DNA of 64,000 bases, taken from Tenrec ecaudatus. Lineage: Eukaryota > Chordata > Mammalia > Afrosoricida > Tenrecidae. Below the pieces are notes generated by a model. It did not search any database. It had not been told where the DNA came from and worked only from the letters and a program-made list of their open reading frames with translations. How positions within the stretch are numbered: position 1 is the first letter of the stretch; every line of letters starts with the position of its first letter. Of this stretch, positions 17,100 to 29,520 are shown piece by piece. The translations under genes and the position numbers were made by a program. The DNA lies in NCBI RefSeq assembly GCF_050624435.1, contig NC_134535.1:129694731-129758730 (forward strand). Direction: 5' to 3'.

Positions 17100-17480
17100 A
17101 GGGGGGTTAGGGACTGGCCCATCTCGCTGGACCATTCCCTCCTCTAACCCCGCCAGCTCCCCGCCCCTCCTCCACAGCCGCGTGCGCCCCCCGGGGAGGG
17201 GGCCTCTGGGCGGCGGGCTCGCGCCTCTGCTCCGGGAGCCACCACGCGGCTTTTTCGCGGAATTTTGACGTCACCCACACGTGGGGGAAGGGGCTGGGAG
17301 AGCGAGAGGAAGCGGCGGGGGCGGGGGCCCTGGCGGGGAGCGGCGGCGCGGCGCCCCAGGCGCCTGGCGGTGGGCGCTGCGGGCGCCCGGGTGGTGGGCG
17401 CTGCGAGCGGTGCAGGAGCCCGCGGGCCGTGCAGTTGGTCCCTGGCTGGCCCGCCAGGTGCCCAAGGCTTGCCTTGGCTA
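17100..17480. promoter_or_regulatory. Distal CpG block with CRE and E-box
   Basis: A strongly CpG-dense block about 4.6-4.9 kb upstream of the CCND2 start. It holds a full palindromic CRE, TGACGTCA, at 17266-17273 and a CACGTG E-box at 17278-17283, followed by GCGGCGGCG-type sequence. It looks like an independent promoter or enhancer, for instance for a divergent non-coding transcript. No transcript can be established from sequence alone. Confidence 0.45.
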
Positions 17481-17499
17481 GCTCCCCAGGCGTTACCAT

Positions 17500-20400
17500 C
17501 TTTCCCCGCCCCCCCCACCCTCCCCCTCCGCCCTCCGCCCTCCTCCCAGCTCCTCACTCCCAAGGAGTATCTTTATTTACTTTTTCTTTTAACCCCCTTG
17601 CAATCCAGGACAGCACTTTGCTCCCGAAAAAGAAAAAAAAAATGTCTCTTTCGGTTGTGGTCCATTTCCGCTTGATACAGACATCAGACCGAAAGTCGCG
17701 ATTGTTGGTCCTGAAGCCTGGCCAGTTATTCTGGACACCCCCCATCCCATCCCCCCTCCCAGCCAGGGAAGTACGAATGTATTTTTCTCTTCATCCGGTA
17801 GCAAGTTGCACATTTGCTTAAAATTATTTATTTTTTAAAAATTTTAACGCCACGAGTTCTAAACGCGCGACATATCCCTTGCTGCCCCATGCACTAGTTG
17901 CCTGCGAGCTGGCTCGCTTGAAGCTATGAAAGCGGCATGTAAGCTGTCTCCAGCGGGTGGGTGTGAGCCACAGGGTGCCTTTTGCTCTATTGGGAACACA
18001 TTCAGGAAGAGACAGGCTTGTCAGAAATAGTCGGGCAAAAAAATGGAGGGCAGCTCCCCTCCCCCTGGCTGGATACCCATGTGGTATCATACCTCCTGGG
18101 GAACCTTCTAGACAAACAGCAATAGCCAAAAAAAAAAAAAAAAAAGCCCAACATCCCACGCACCTTCATGTTCCCAAAATTTGGCAATTAGGGGGAAAAA
18201 TTTTTTTTTTAATTGAGGGGCGATTTCTGAAATGTTCCACTATTTCCTAACCCGTAGTGAGATCGATGCTAAAATTTACAAGGAACTTTTAATGGGTACA
18301 CATGGAAGAAAAATAGCAATTGGGAACTGACTTTTATCTCAATGAGGTTGAAAAGAAAAACTAGCAGAAAACTAGGGGTTTCTTTGAAAATGTGGATTTG
18401 AGGTGGGATTATTTGTTTCACACGTAAGTAAGGGAGATGCTTTCTGTTTGAATCTGATAGGAAGTGTGGACATGTTCATTTTTTTAAAGATGACTGAGTT
18501 TGCTTATGAACAGTACTTTCTTCCTTCGTTTTAACGTGTTCTTTCCATTTTTCACTTATTATTTATTTATTTTTCGTTTAATGCTTGCTAGCCTGAGTCA
18601 AACGACTTTGTTTGGTTTCTTCTGGGAAAAAAGGTTAAAATTAATTAAAATGCCAATAATTTCTGTTGAAGCAGAACCTGGATGACTTTATTTAGAAATA
18701 TGCTGCTTTGCTTTGTGTGGTGCCTGATTTTACAGACACTTGGTTCGTGTGCCCAAGATAAGAAAAAAATAGAATCAGTTATTAAAATTTCTTAAAAGGA
18801 AGGCGCAAAAGAAAGCACTTGAAACCAAAGGATACACATTCTTTAAATGTTGTTCCAGCATCATTTTGGACATTTAAGTTAGGTAAGGTCAAGTTAAGCC
18901 CCTGGTCGATGTAAATTTTCAGTAAAATGTCAAGATTATCTGCACTAGAAATTGTTTTGGTGAGTTAGTAATTATTATTGGGTTTTTGAAACCTTTGTGC
19001 CCCAGTTCAAACATTTATTCGACTTTAAAATCTCCATTTTCCCACTGTGCTTGGATAGTCTTTTGGTCTCATGGTTTGGTTTAGCTACCTACCTATTTAC
19101 AACCAAATTGAAGCAAAATAAAATATCTAGTAAATAGTCCTTTCATATTTTATTTTTCAATCTTTAACACAAGGATTGTTAGCATCTGTTACTACGATTT
19201 ATAGCATAATTTTACAACATGGTGAATTCATATATTCGAAACTTTTAGAAACTAATTTGTGAAAACCAGAGAAATCGTTTTCCCCTCCACTTCGGGTGAC
19301 AAATTTCGGAGGGAAGATTGAAAATATTTCTAAAATGATTTTTTGGGTAACCTTTTGTGAATGTCTAAAGGAATGAGTTTTGAAATGTGAAACAGGTTGT
19401 TTTTAAAATTTTTATAAATTTCAAAATGTGCACCTCTGGAGAGAGATGTACGTTGTATTTTAGGCTTGACCTGAAAGCAAGCAGTTAGTGTAGAAGTACG
19501 CTGTCCAATCCAAGCTAGATTGAATTTAGACTCTTATGAGGAATGTACTTCCTCTTTGCCCAGCATTAAGTAAGGACATCTCCTCTTATAGGAACTTTGA
19601 AACAAAGCCTCAGCCTTCCATAGTAGGTAAACAGCCTGGAAAAGCACAAATCCAGGTTTACGAGGAAGGTGAAATTAGAAAATCCAAGTTTATTTCTGAC
19701 GCTAGCCTGTTCACATCTCATTTTAATTGTGGTCAGATCAGCCATAAACCAATGAATTTTTTGTGATGTGCAGGAGTGAGTGCCTACCACCCATATTTAA
19801 TAACGGCAGTAAGAGTAGTTAGTATATTAATTATCATGGTCCTCCTTCATCCCTTTCTTCTCTTTGCAGAGAGTGTGTGTGGTAGCCTTCGCTTGTATGC
19901 CTTTCGTGAAATAGCATTAATTACCAACGCTAAGGAAGTTATGTATCTTAAAGCTAAATGCTTGTCCTGGGAAGGTCCACCGCAAGCAGTCTTAAGGTTT
20001 TCCTTTGGAAAAAGAGGAAAACCACCAAAATCGTACAGCTACTAAAACCAAGCAGGGGTGAAAGAGGAGAAAGAAAGTCCCTTTGCCTCACTGCTAAAGC
20101 CTTCCTCCCTTTTGTTCTGCCTACATATGTTTTCCATTTCTTGAGGGCGCCCAGTTGGCCCATCAGCTAAAAAGCAAGCCCAGCACTGACACTCTGCCTG
20201 GTCCCTAGGAAGATGGCCTGAAGCAGATCGTTTGGGTCAGTTTACATAGGGATTCAGATGAAATGCATTCCTTCCACCTGCCATCCCATGCTCATCAACT
20301 ATTTGGATCAGGAAACATTATTTTACAATACATTATTTAAAAATATATAGAGGGAGGTGGGCGTTGAGATCATGGGTTAAGCCTGTGCAGGCCACTTTAC

Positions 20401-21250
20401 CTGTGGATTTTCCGAAAATCATTTAAACTCATGAAATTCAGTTATATCAAGTAGCACCATGTGATCTCCACCGGGCGACCCCAAGAAGCTGGGGAATCGC
20501 GGGGTTTTTCCCCCCTGCCCCCCCACTCCCCTGCATGCTTTGCTCTAAAGATACCTTCACACGTGTCTTTTTAAAAAACAAAATGGTATATCTAATTTAA
20601 AATTTCCCTAACAGGAGTATTGATTAAAACTCAAATGTACTTGCTTCCCTGCGAGAGTTCATGTGATTTCTCTTTGGTATGTAATTATCAGCAATTTTAT
20701 CCCATCTAGCACATGATTTAAACAAGTCGGTAAACAGAGCTTCAGTGAGATGTGCTACAATGAAAACCATTCTCACCTGAAGAACTCAAAGCCGGTCCTC
20801 CCACTTATACTCACTCACGGCTTGACCGCAGCAGACCGTTAGTTTCATTCGGTGGAAATCGTTCAGATCTGGGGAAACATCATTCTCTGCCGGCGATTAG
20901 ATCCAGTCTGGCATTGAGACAGGGACATGCACTGGAGAACCTCAGGACATCCTGGCCAGTCATCGAATACGCCTTCTGTGTCTGGGATCTGCAACTGAAA
21001 TCCTATACAGCATTTATCCAGGTCACTCATGCCGAGAGATCACATACGTGTTAAACCGATAACATCACAGGACTGTGCAGAGAGACATTGGAGCACGTCA
21101 GGGACACGCTTTGAGCTTGTAAGATAGAGTTTAAATGGTTGAGACGGAAAAGTCAGAGAGGCTGAGGTTTCTGTGCATGTGGAGAATGCTTTTGGCTTCT
21201 GTGATGGGTCGACTCACTCATTTGGTGGTAATGGAGTCCGCAGTATGCAA
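17500..21250. other. Repeat-poor, AT-richer intergenic DNA
   Basis: About 3.7 kb with no recognisable transposon, no gene-like frame and only short A/T homopolymers (e.g. A-run near 18129-18145). For a window otherwise full of insertions this is a long clean stretch close to a developmental cell-cycle gene. It may hold conserved enhancers, but nothing in it can be named. Confidence 0.5.
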
Positions 21251-21254
21251 TACA

Positions 21255-21325
21255 CCCTGTGCAAGGCGTCTGGGACGTAGCAGCCCCATAGCAGATGCTC
21301 AGTAAATATTTTGGAAGGCAGACGG
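21255..21325 (+). repeat. MIR 3' fragment
   Basis: CTGTGCAAGGCGTCTGGGAC, then GATGCTCAGTAAATATTTTG, the typical MIR tail. Confidence 0.5.
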
Positions 21326-21984
21326 GAAGGGAAAAAGAGTGAACCAAAAAAACGCCTGCTCTTGAGAATCACCTTACCATGTGATTTACACATGGGAAGA
21401 AATTAATCCCAAAGGGGCGGAGGATGTCTTTAAATAAAGAATAAAACCACACATGAGAAAGACAAAAGAAGGCGATGCTGTGCCGGATCTAATATTACAT
21501 AATGTGCCCTTTACCAGGGAGGTGGTAATTTACCTTTGCATCGAACCTCTGTGGAGCTGAGTAATTATTCCTCCGACCCCTAGGGTGTTTAAACTGGGTC
21601 CTGAAGTTGTTTTTAAATTTTGTTCTTCATTTGTTAGAACTCGCTAGTTGGGTGTCTATCTGTTGGCTGGGCTAGTCCTTTTAAAGTAGCCAAAGATAAA
21701 GATGTTTGTTCCCTTAGTCCGCCTTCTGAGCAACATTCCTTTTTTTGAGTCTCTGGGTTCCCCAAAGCATCTGTTTTTCGTCGGAGTGAAGCCTTCCTGG
21801 ATGTGACAGTGTATTGATTTTGATTCCCTCCTTTCGTTAGGGGCCTTGAGGTCGGCGTGGCTCGCTTACATGTCCTAGGTCACCCAGACATGGACAGAGC
21901 AGAACACAGCTCTCTGCTGATCCGCCAGGGCATCTCCTGGCATTGGTGCTACAGGATTGTGATTCTGAGCCTTGTGCAGTTGCA

Positions 21985-22165
21985 CCCGCACGGGAAGAGC
22001 TAGAAGTCGGAACGCTTGCATTCGCTGTCCTACTTTGCCACCAACTAGCACTGTGGCCCGGGGGGTGGACATGCTTCCGAATCTGAGCTTGCCCAAGTAC
22101 GAAGTTAGTTTGCTAACATAAATGATCATGAAGTTCCCTTCCAGCTCTAAATGTCTGCGGCTCCG
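21985..22165 (+). repeat. MIR-family SINE
   Basis: CTTTGCCACCAACTAGCACTG is followed by a decayed TTGCCCAAGT core and ends AGTTCCCTTCCAGCTCTAAA, the MIR/MIRb 3' end. Confidence 0.65.
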
Positions 22166-23085
22166 GTGATCATTAATCAGCATAGCCATCATCTTTCCTA
22201 GGAGTCACAGGCGCTAGCCTCCTTTGTGCATTGGTAGACTTCCACTCCCGGGTAGTAACTGATCAAGGGCTTGAAGTCCTTACATGCGGTTCCTCATACA
22301 GGTGGGTCCTCGGTGCATATTGGCAGCTGATGGAGAGGGTGGTTTTCCTTGATGGGGAGACAGAGTCTGATGATGGCCTCGGCAGAGATGTGTGGTGCAG
22401 ACCTCTGAGCTCCGGAGAACCCCGTGTCAGCAAGCCCAGGCCCGCACGTAGTTGAAGTGATGAAATGCCGTTCTACAGCTCAGACAGACCCCTGGGAGAG
22501 CATGTGGAGAGACGCAGTGTGGACTTCTGCAGGTGACTCAGGGACAGCTCCGGGTCTTCATGGGCCTCCTTCCACAAGGCTTGTTTTGAGATACTTGGAG
22601 TTCATGGAGCAAGCATTAGGTGACCTGGTTGGGGAGAGGGGAGCACAGTGTACTTCTCAGAAGTGCAGTCTTAGGCAAGTCCTCCTAAATAGGGGGTTAA
22701 AAAAAGTTAACATTTCCCGCCCACTCCCCTGCTTTCCTCCCTCATTTTTCCTTGCTTTTGAATATTCAAGAGACTTACTTCATCCATTAGGGTTCTGTGC
22801 TCTCCCACGAAATCCATTTAGCTATTGTCAATTATTCTGTGTAACAGGATACGGTGTGTTTTCAGACACAAGGTTGCTTTTTAAAGCGTGGCTTCCTAGG
22901 GTCGTGATGGGTCCGAATCAGCCTGATGGCCATAGAGTTTGGTTTGGTTTCTTGAGAAGAAAGAAACAAAACAGAAACCAGTGGTAGTTAATAAATAATC
23001 ACATTTGGAATGGCTTCCAAATAAGATTCCAGAGAATGACTTTTTAAAATCCCATGGTATCCAGTATGATGGGAGTAAGGGCTTG
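22166..23085. other. Intergenic, little recognisable
   Basis: Apart from a short AfroSINE-like 3' tail at about 22896-22950 (GGGTCGTGATGGGTCCGAAT, then a GTTTGGTTTGGTTT run), no repeat or gene is recognised. The open frame at 22424-22987 shows no protein-family features. Confidence 0.4.
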
Positions 23086-23088
23086 CTT

Positions 23089-23127
<39 letters not shown>
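23089..23127. repeat. (TG)n microsatellite
   Basis: About 18 uninterrupted TG units. Potentially polymorphic and Z-DNA prone. Confidence 0.95.
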
Positions 23128-23128
<1 letters not shown>

Positions 23129-23444
23129 GGGGGCTGAGGGCGTGGGGGGATGAGTGCTGGTCCTACTCTTCCACTAACTATATAACCTGAGGCAGGTCTC
23201 CTAGGCGAGCTCAGCACTCTAAGGTTGTAAGGAAGCCCGTGGGCCTCCCAGGTCCACTCCTAGCCCTCATGGAGGAACCATTTAGAACTTCCCCGACGAA
23301 GGAGGAGGAGGAGGGCAGTCATCAGTGGTGGTGCCTCTTAAAACATTTCTGTTGCTGGGGAGTCATGTCCCAGAGAGCCATTGTCTATATTAGACATTTC
23401 TCTCTTTGGACGAAATGGGCCATCCACATCTGAACAGCCACGTT

Positions 23445-23640
23445 GATGAGCATCTACTTACAATGCGCCGGGTCTTGTGCTGTCCTTCGCCTGCCTGATG
23501 GAATCTTCTCCAGTACCACGTGACATTAGGCACCTGAAGTTCAAATAGGTCAACTGACTTACTGAAGTTACTGGCATTCTCTACCCCCCAGTGCTTCCTC
23601 AGGCCACTGAAGCAAGGTAGAACCAGCCACCTCCTCACTG
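23445..23640 (-). repeat. MIR SINE, antisense
   Basis: GAGCATCTACTTACAATGCG, CCGGGTCTTGTGCTGTCC, then CTGACTTACTGAAGTTACTGG: the reverse-oriented MIR order, strongly diverged. Confidence 0.5.
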
Positions 23641-24400
23641 ATGCTGACAGTTGGTCAGATATTGGGGTGGGCATGGGATTCCTTCATTCTTACTCCCCCA
23701 AGTGCAAAACTCCTCCTTCCCCTCACCCACCTGCCAGCAGACTGCTCACCTCTGGGTCTGATTGGTTCACTGACAGCCACCTTACAGTGCAGTCTCCTGA
23801 AAGTGTAACTAATAAGAAAGAGCCACTTGAAGCTACTTCAGAAACTTGCAGCCGCTGAAATCAGTCACAGCAAAACACACGGGGCCCTTCCCCAGCTCTA
23901 CTCTCCTGGAGCAAACACACCCCGCCCCCCAAAAACCCCACACCCACCCCCAGTCCTGCTGGGAACACATTTGACTCAATAAGAAAGGGGAAATGGCTCC
24001 ATTCTATCTTCTGCAGACTGATCTGATTCATAAAACACAAGCTTACACTTGATTTTCTTGATCTGTCCATTAGAATTGTTCTTTGGCCCTGGGAAACAAG
24101 ACGACTGTCTCTGATAACACTTTCAGGGAAGGCAGGTTTCTGCTCATGGAATGAGTTTGCTCAGCCGACGTTCCCTGAGTATGGCAGTGTTGATAAAGGA
24201 CTTGGGGCCACTCATGCGGGATGTTAGAAGGGAACCCATGCAGCTAACTGAGGCTTCCACCAGAGGTCTGTGGTTCTTCTCAGGCCTTGGACTGGACAGC
24301 AGGATGGGGCAGTGTTGTTTCTCCAGAGGGAGAACCAAGATGCTTTTATGGGGTAGATGGAAGAGCATTCTTAGTCTGAGTAGATGTGGTCTCCTACTAA

Positions 24401-24586
24401 CCAAAATCCAAACTATAAACTTCTTGCCATCGATTGGATGCAAACTCAAAGCAGACCTGTAGGACAGGGTAGAACTGCAGCTCTGTGGAAAAGCCTGTCC
24501 CTTTCTCTACAGGAGCAGCTGCTGGTTTCCAACCGCTGGCTTTATGGTTAGGCCCAATGTGTAACCCCTATACCTCAGGGCTCCCA
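24401..24586 (-). repeat. AfroSINE (tRNA-derived), minus
   Basis: Reads in reverse orientation: CCATCGATTGGATGCAAACTC, TGTAGGACAGGGTAGAACTG, TACAGGAGCAGCTGCTGG, then a degenerate tRNA head ending near CAGGGCTCCC. This matches the afrotherian tRNA SINE body, in which the tail GACTCGA-type motif and a cracked 'GGAGTAGA' box are diagnostic. Confidence 0.75.
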
Positions 24587-25296
24587 GTGGCCTCACATTA
24601 GCATTTAAAATAATACTAATACAATTAACACACCAGCCTGACATTCTTCAGATAATCGGGCTGAGTTGCCATTTTGAGTAGTGACATAAGATTCCTTTTA
24701 ACAACAAGCTATTTGAATTTTAAAAGTGAGTCAACTTAAGAAAATAAAAACAAAACTGAGTTAAGTAACAGCCTCGGCAAACTCTTGAGACAGAAGATCC
24801 AGTCTTGTCCCTCACAAAAATTAAAAATTATTTGAGCGCCATAACTATATTTTTTACAAACAAATTAAAGCACTATTCTATGAGGAATGTCCTTTAAACG
24901 GTTATCAATGAAACTATGATAGTTTTATTTTCATTTTCAGTTTTACTTCAGAGCCACCTGTAGGTACCGAAGGAACCGCCTATGGTTTGGTGCCGCAGTT
25001 GGCTGGCTCCTGGTCTAGATGGGACTCTGCTGCAGCAGTGCATGGTCGTACTTGATGGCTGAGGGTTGGGAAGCACTGGTGTGCTTAGTAGACTAGAGAG
25101 GGTCTTACATACCCTCCTTCAAATCCCTCCCTGGGCTTGTTGAGCTTCTTCACTCTGCGTTTCATTTCTGCTGTGACAACAGAGGCTGGCAGTGGCTACC
25201 AAACACAGTGACTGCAGGGAGTAAACATGTGTAATGACTTTGCATAAGGTCCTGGCAAGCAGTAAGAACGGACCAAGCTCAAAGGGGGTTGTTGTT
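24587..25296. other. Intergenic, nothing recognised
   Basis: AT-rich unique-looking sequence without gene-like frames or identifiable repeats. Confidence 0.4.
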
Positions 25297-26352
25297 CTTT
25301 TTAAAACCATTTCATTGGGGGCAAGTACAATTCTTACCACAATCCATCCATCCATCCATTGTGTCAAGCACATGTACATTTGTTGCCATCATCATTCTCA
25401 AAACATTTGCCTTTTACTTGAGCCCTTAATACCGGCTGCTCATTTTCCCCCCTCCCTCCCCACTCCCCCCTACCTCATAAATCCTTCATAATTCACAAAT
25501 TATTATTATTTTGTCATATATTACACTGTCCGACGTCTCTCCTCACCCTCTTCTCTGCTTTCCATCCCCCAAGGAGGAGGCTATACGTAGATTCTTGTAA
25601 TCGGTTGCCCCTTTCTACCCCACATTCCTTCCACCCTCCAAGTATCACTACTCTCACCACTAGTCCTGAAGGAGTTATCTGTCCTGGATTCCCTGTGTTT
25701 CCAGTTGCTACATCCTCTGATCTAGCCAGATTTATAAGATAGAATTGGGATCATGATATTGAGGGGGAGGAAACATTTAAGAACTAGTGGAAAGTTATAT
25801 ATTTCATCATTGCTACCCTGCACCCTGACTGGCTCATCTCCTCCCCATAACCCTTCAGTAAGGGGGTGCCCCGTTGCCTACTGATGGGCTTTAAGTCTCC
25901 ACTCTGACTCACCCGCATTTACAATGATATGATTTTTTGTTCTTTGATGCCTGATACCTTCGGCAGCTCGTGGTCACACAGGCTGGTGTGCTTCTTCCAT
26001 GTGGCCTTTGTTGCTTCTGAGCTAGATGACCACTTGTCGATCTTCAAGCCTTTAAGACGCCAGATACTATATCTTTTGATAGCCGGGCACCATTAGCTTT
26101 CTTCGCCACATTTGCTTATGCACACGTTGGTCTTCAGTGATCGTATCAGGAAGGTGGGCACCCACTGATAAGATTTTTAGTTCTTTGATGTCTGATAACT
26201 GGTCCCTACTACACCTCGTGGTCAGACAGGCTGGTGTGCTTCTTCCATGTGGGCTTTGATGCTTCTCAGCTAGATGGCCGCTTGTTTATCTTAAAGCCTT
26301 TAAGACCCCAGATGCTGTATCTTTTGATAGCCAGGCACCATGTTGTTCTTAT
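25297..26352 (-). mobile_element. L1/HAL1-family 3' region, minus copy
   Basis: The reverse complement shares the 3' terminal kilobase of the element at 33921-38873. Landmarks are ACCATTTCATTGGGG (complement of the polyadenylation end), TTGTGTCAAGCACATGTACA, GGATTCCCTGTGTTTCCAGT, and a twice-repeated CTTCTTCCATGTGG/TTTAAGAC block. It is 5'-truncated with no coding sequence. It contains an internal run of four TCCA units near 25343. Confidence 0.8.
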
Positions 26353-26750
26353 GACACTGATTTTTTCAGAACCAGTTTATTAGTTCAAGGAGTTGACCTA
26401 TGAGGCTGTCAGTGCCTTTCATCGCCTTCATGACAGTGTGGAAGATTCTGGAACACATCCCACTTTCTCAGGGGCTGCTTACCAGCAGGGCTTAGTCTCA
26501 CAGGAGTCCAGTCCATGCTCCAGGTGGCCTAATCCTCTGAGGGATGTGTCCCAGGAGGTCACCATCAAACTTGGATGAAAGGAATGGGGCAAACCCATCC
26601 ACACAATCACCAAAGTGTAAAGAACCCTAGACATCATATCTGGTGTTTCTCAACAGAGGGAAGGTGGCATATGAGGGAACATTGTTTATTTCAGAGGCTT
26701 GAGGTGTTGGGGAGCAATGATATATGTTAAACTTACAAATATTGCTAAGA
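26353..26750. other. Unassigned sequence between two L1/HAL1 copies
   Basis: Contains GGAACACATCCCACTTTCTCAG and CACCATCAAACTTGGATGAA. It looks repeat-like, possibly another part of an L1-type 3' UTR, but no match inside the window was found. Confidence 0.3.
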
Positions 26751-28912
26751 GTGCCCCTCCCCTCAGAAGAAATTATTTCAAAAGACGGCATTGAATCTGT
26801 AGCTCTGGGAGAGGGACATATCTGATCAGAGCACATGGGTGCTGATGAAGGGGGAGGAGGAGAGAGTGGAGCACATCCTGGCCCACCAAGCCTTGAGGAC
26901 GATGACCCCAATTAGAGCAGCCAGTCCACAGAGAGGACCACATGGCTGGCCCCACTATGAGACATGATGCCCCGCTACAGAGGACAGCACTGGAGATACC
27001 GTGTGGGAATTGCACCTGATCTGATCCCACCACACCGAGGCAAAACACTAAGAGGGTGCAACAGACAGCAAGGGAACAGAGCAGCAAGGTCCCCAGGGAA
27101 TGTTGAAGGTGGACTTTGGGGCCAGGGCGTGGTGTCCCAACAGACTACTCTGGAAAACACTCCTAAAGGTCAACAAACAGTCCTTGAACTAACTACACGC
27201 TTTTCTTTCTTGTTCTGTTTTATTTATTTATTTATTTTTTGTCATTGGTTTGTTGTTGTTGTTTTGTTGTATACTGTTGCTTGGTTTTGCTCTGTCTTGT
27301 TTTTGTGCATGTTATTATTTCCGCAGGTCTGTCTAAATAAGATAGGCTGGATGAACAATCTGGAGGAGAAAACAACAGGACTGACAGTTCTGGGGGGACA
27401 TGGGAGAGGGGGAGGTGTTAACAAACCCAGGGACAAGGGAACGAGTGATCCAAATTGGTGGTGAGGAGGGTGTGGGAGGCCTGGTAGGGCATAATTAAGG
27501 GTAATGTAACCAAGAGGAATTGCTGAAACCCTGGTGGGGACTGAGCATGATAGTGGGACAGGAAGGAAGTAGAGAAATAGAGGAAAGAGCTGGGAGGCAA
27601 AGGGCATTTACAGAAGTCTAGATAAAGACATGTATATATGCAAATATATTTATATATGAGGATGGAGAAATAGATCTATGTGAATATATTTATAGGTTTA
27701 GTATTAAGGTAGCAGAAAGACATTGGGCCTCCACTCAAGTACTCCCTCAATGAAAGAATACTTTCTTCTATTAAATTGGCATTATATGATGCTCACCTTC
27801 CCGACACAACCACTGAAGACAAAGCGGGTAAATAAGCAAATGTGGTGAAGAACACTGATGGTGCCCAGCTATCAAAAGATATAGCGTCTGGGGTCTTAAA
27901 GGCTTGAAGGTAAACAAGCGGCCATCTAACTCAGAAGTAACAAAGCCCACATGGAAGAACACACCAGCCTGTGTGATCACGAGGTGCCGAAGGGATGTTA
28001 TCAGGCATCAAAGAACAAAAATCATATCATTGTGTGCTCACCTCCATGATACGATCACTGAAGACAAACGTGTGCATAAGCAAATGTGGTGAAGAAAGCT
28101 GATGGTGCCCGGCTATCAAAAGATATAGCATCTGGGGTCTTAAAGGCTTGAAGGTGAACAAGTGGCCATCTAGCTCAGAAACAACAAAGCCCACATGGAA
28201 GAAGCACACCAGCCTGTGCGATCACAAGGTGTTGAAGGAATCAGGTATCAGGCATCATCAGAACAAAAAAAATCTTACCATAGTGAATGAGGGGGAGAGC
28301 ACAGGGTGGAGACCCAAAGCTCATTTGTAGGCCAGTGGAGTTCTCCTTGCAGAGGGGTCTCCGGGAGGAGACGACCCAGACAGGGTGCGATGTAGCAACA
28401 ATGAATGATACAACTTTCCTCTAGTTCCTAAATGCTTCCTCCTCCCCCACTATCATGATCCCAATTCCACCTTAAAAATGTGGCTAGACCATAAGATATA
28501 CACTGGTACAGATAGGAACTGGAAACACAGGGAATCCAGGGTGGATGATCCCTTCAGGATCAGTGGTGTGAGTGGCGATACTTGGAACGTAGAGGGAGGT
28601 TCGAAAGAGGGAACCAATTACAAGGATCTACATGTGACCTCCTCCCTGGGGGACAGACAACAGAAAAGTGGGTGAAGGGAGACGTTGGACAGGGCAAGAT
28701 ATGACAAAATAATAATTTATAAATTATCAAGGGTTCATTAAGGAGGGGGAGTGGGAAGGAGGGGAAGATGAGGGGCTTAAGTGGAGAACAAATGTTTTGA
28801 GAATGATGATGGCAATGAATGTACAAATGTGAGTTATACAATTGATGTATGTATGATTGTGATAAGAGTTGTGTGAGACCCTAATAAAACGATTAATAAT
28901 AAAAAACAAAAA
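26751..28912 (+). mobile_element. 5'-truncated L1/HAL1-family 3' region, plus copy (about 2.2 kb)
   Basis: Collinear with 36690-38870 over its whole length: GACATATCTGATC, TGGCCCCACTATGAGACA, CACTCCTAAAGG/CACTTCTAAAGG, GTCTGTCTAAATAAGA, GGGACTGAGCATGATAGTGG, the duplicated CTATCAAAAGATATAGC block, and the CCTAATAAAA polyadenylation end. It has no ORF2-like coding sequence. It lies head to head with the minus copy at 25297-26352. Confidence 0.82.
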
Positions 28913-28975
28913 AGTAATGTGTATGTTTAAAGAGGGAAGCAGTTTTTAAACACTAAAGAGGATCATTTGAGATAT

Positions 28976-29056
28976 AAACTCACTGCCATCAAATCGATTA
29001 GGACTTGCTGACTCCATAAGCCAGGGTAGAACTAACTGCCTTCTGGGCTTTAGAGA
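28976..29056 (-). repeat. AfroSINE fragment, minus
   Basis: CTCACTGCCATCAAATCGAT, then CCAGGGTAGAACTAACTGCC, the tail half of the SINE body. Confidence 0.6.
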
Positions 29057-29062
29057 GTAGCT

Positions 29063-29520
29063 TTTAAAAAATTATTATTAATTGGGAATTAATACATATA
29101 TCATTCCATAGTTAAACCACGTCAAGCAGAATTGTGCAATAGCTACCACCGTCACTCTCCAAACATTCTTTTTCTTCTGGACTCCTGGACATCATCTTCC
29201 TTTTGCCCCCTCACCCTCAATATACTCCCCTCCCCAAAATTCTTATTCTACTTGCTGCCCCTATAGGTTCACCAATCCTGGGTCTCACATACCAGAACAC
29301 AGGAAAACACAGAACACAACCTCAGGAGGGTGACCCCCCCCCCCCCCAATGACACAACACCTCCGAGATAACATTGTAATAAGAACAAGCAGAAACAAAA
29401 CAAAAATACAGAAAATGTTGAAAATCAAATCAGGTCTAATGTTATGGGCTTTGCCTTTCTCCCAGATTGGACTATAGATGCTTGTTTTTGTTTTGTTTGT
29501 TTGTTTGTTTTTAATGAAGA
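29063..29520 (-). mobile_element. Antisense L1-type 3' UTR fragment
   Basis: TTAATTGGGAATTAATACAT and CATTCCATAGTTAAACCACG are typical antisense LINE-1 3' UTR motifs of afrotherians. There is a C-run at 29334-29348 and a (TTTG)n near 29486-29512. Boundaries are uncertain. Confidence 0.45.

Noticed and set aside
13000-17500. A CCND2 antisense lncRNA gene
   Set aside because: Such a transcript is annotated in human, but no exon structure can be supported from sequence alone here.
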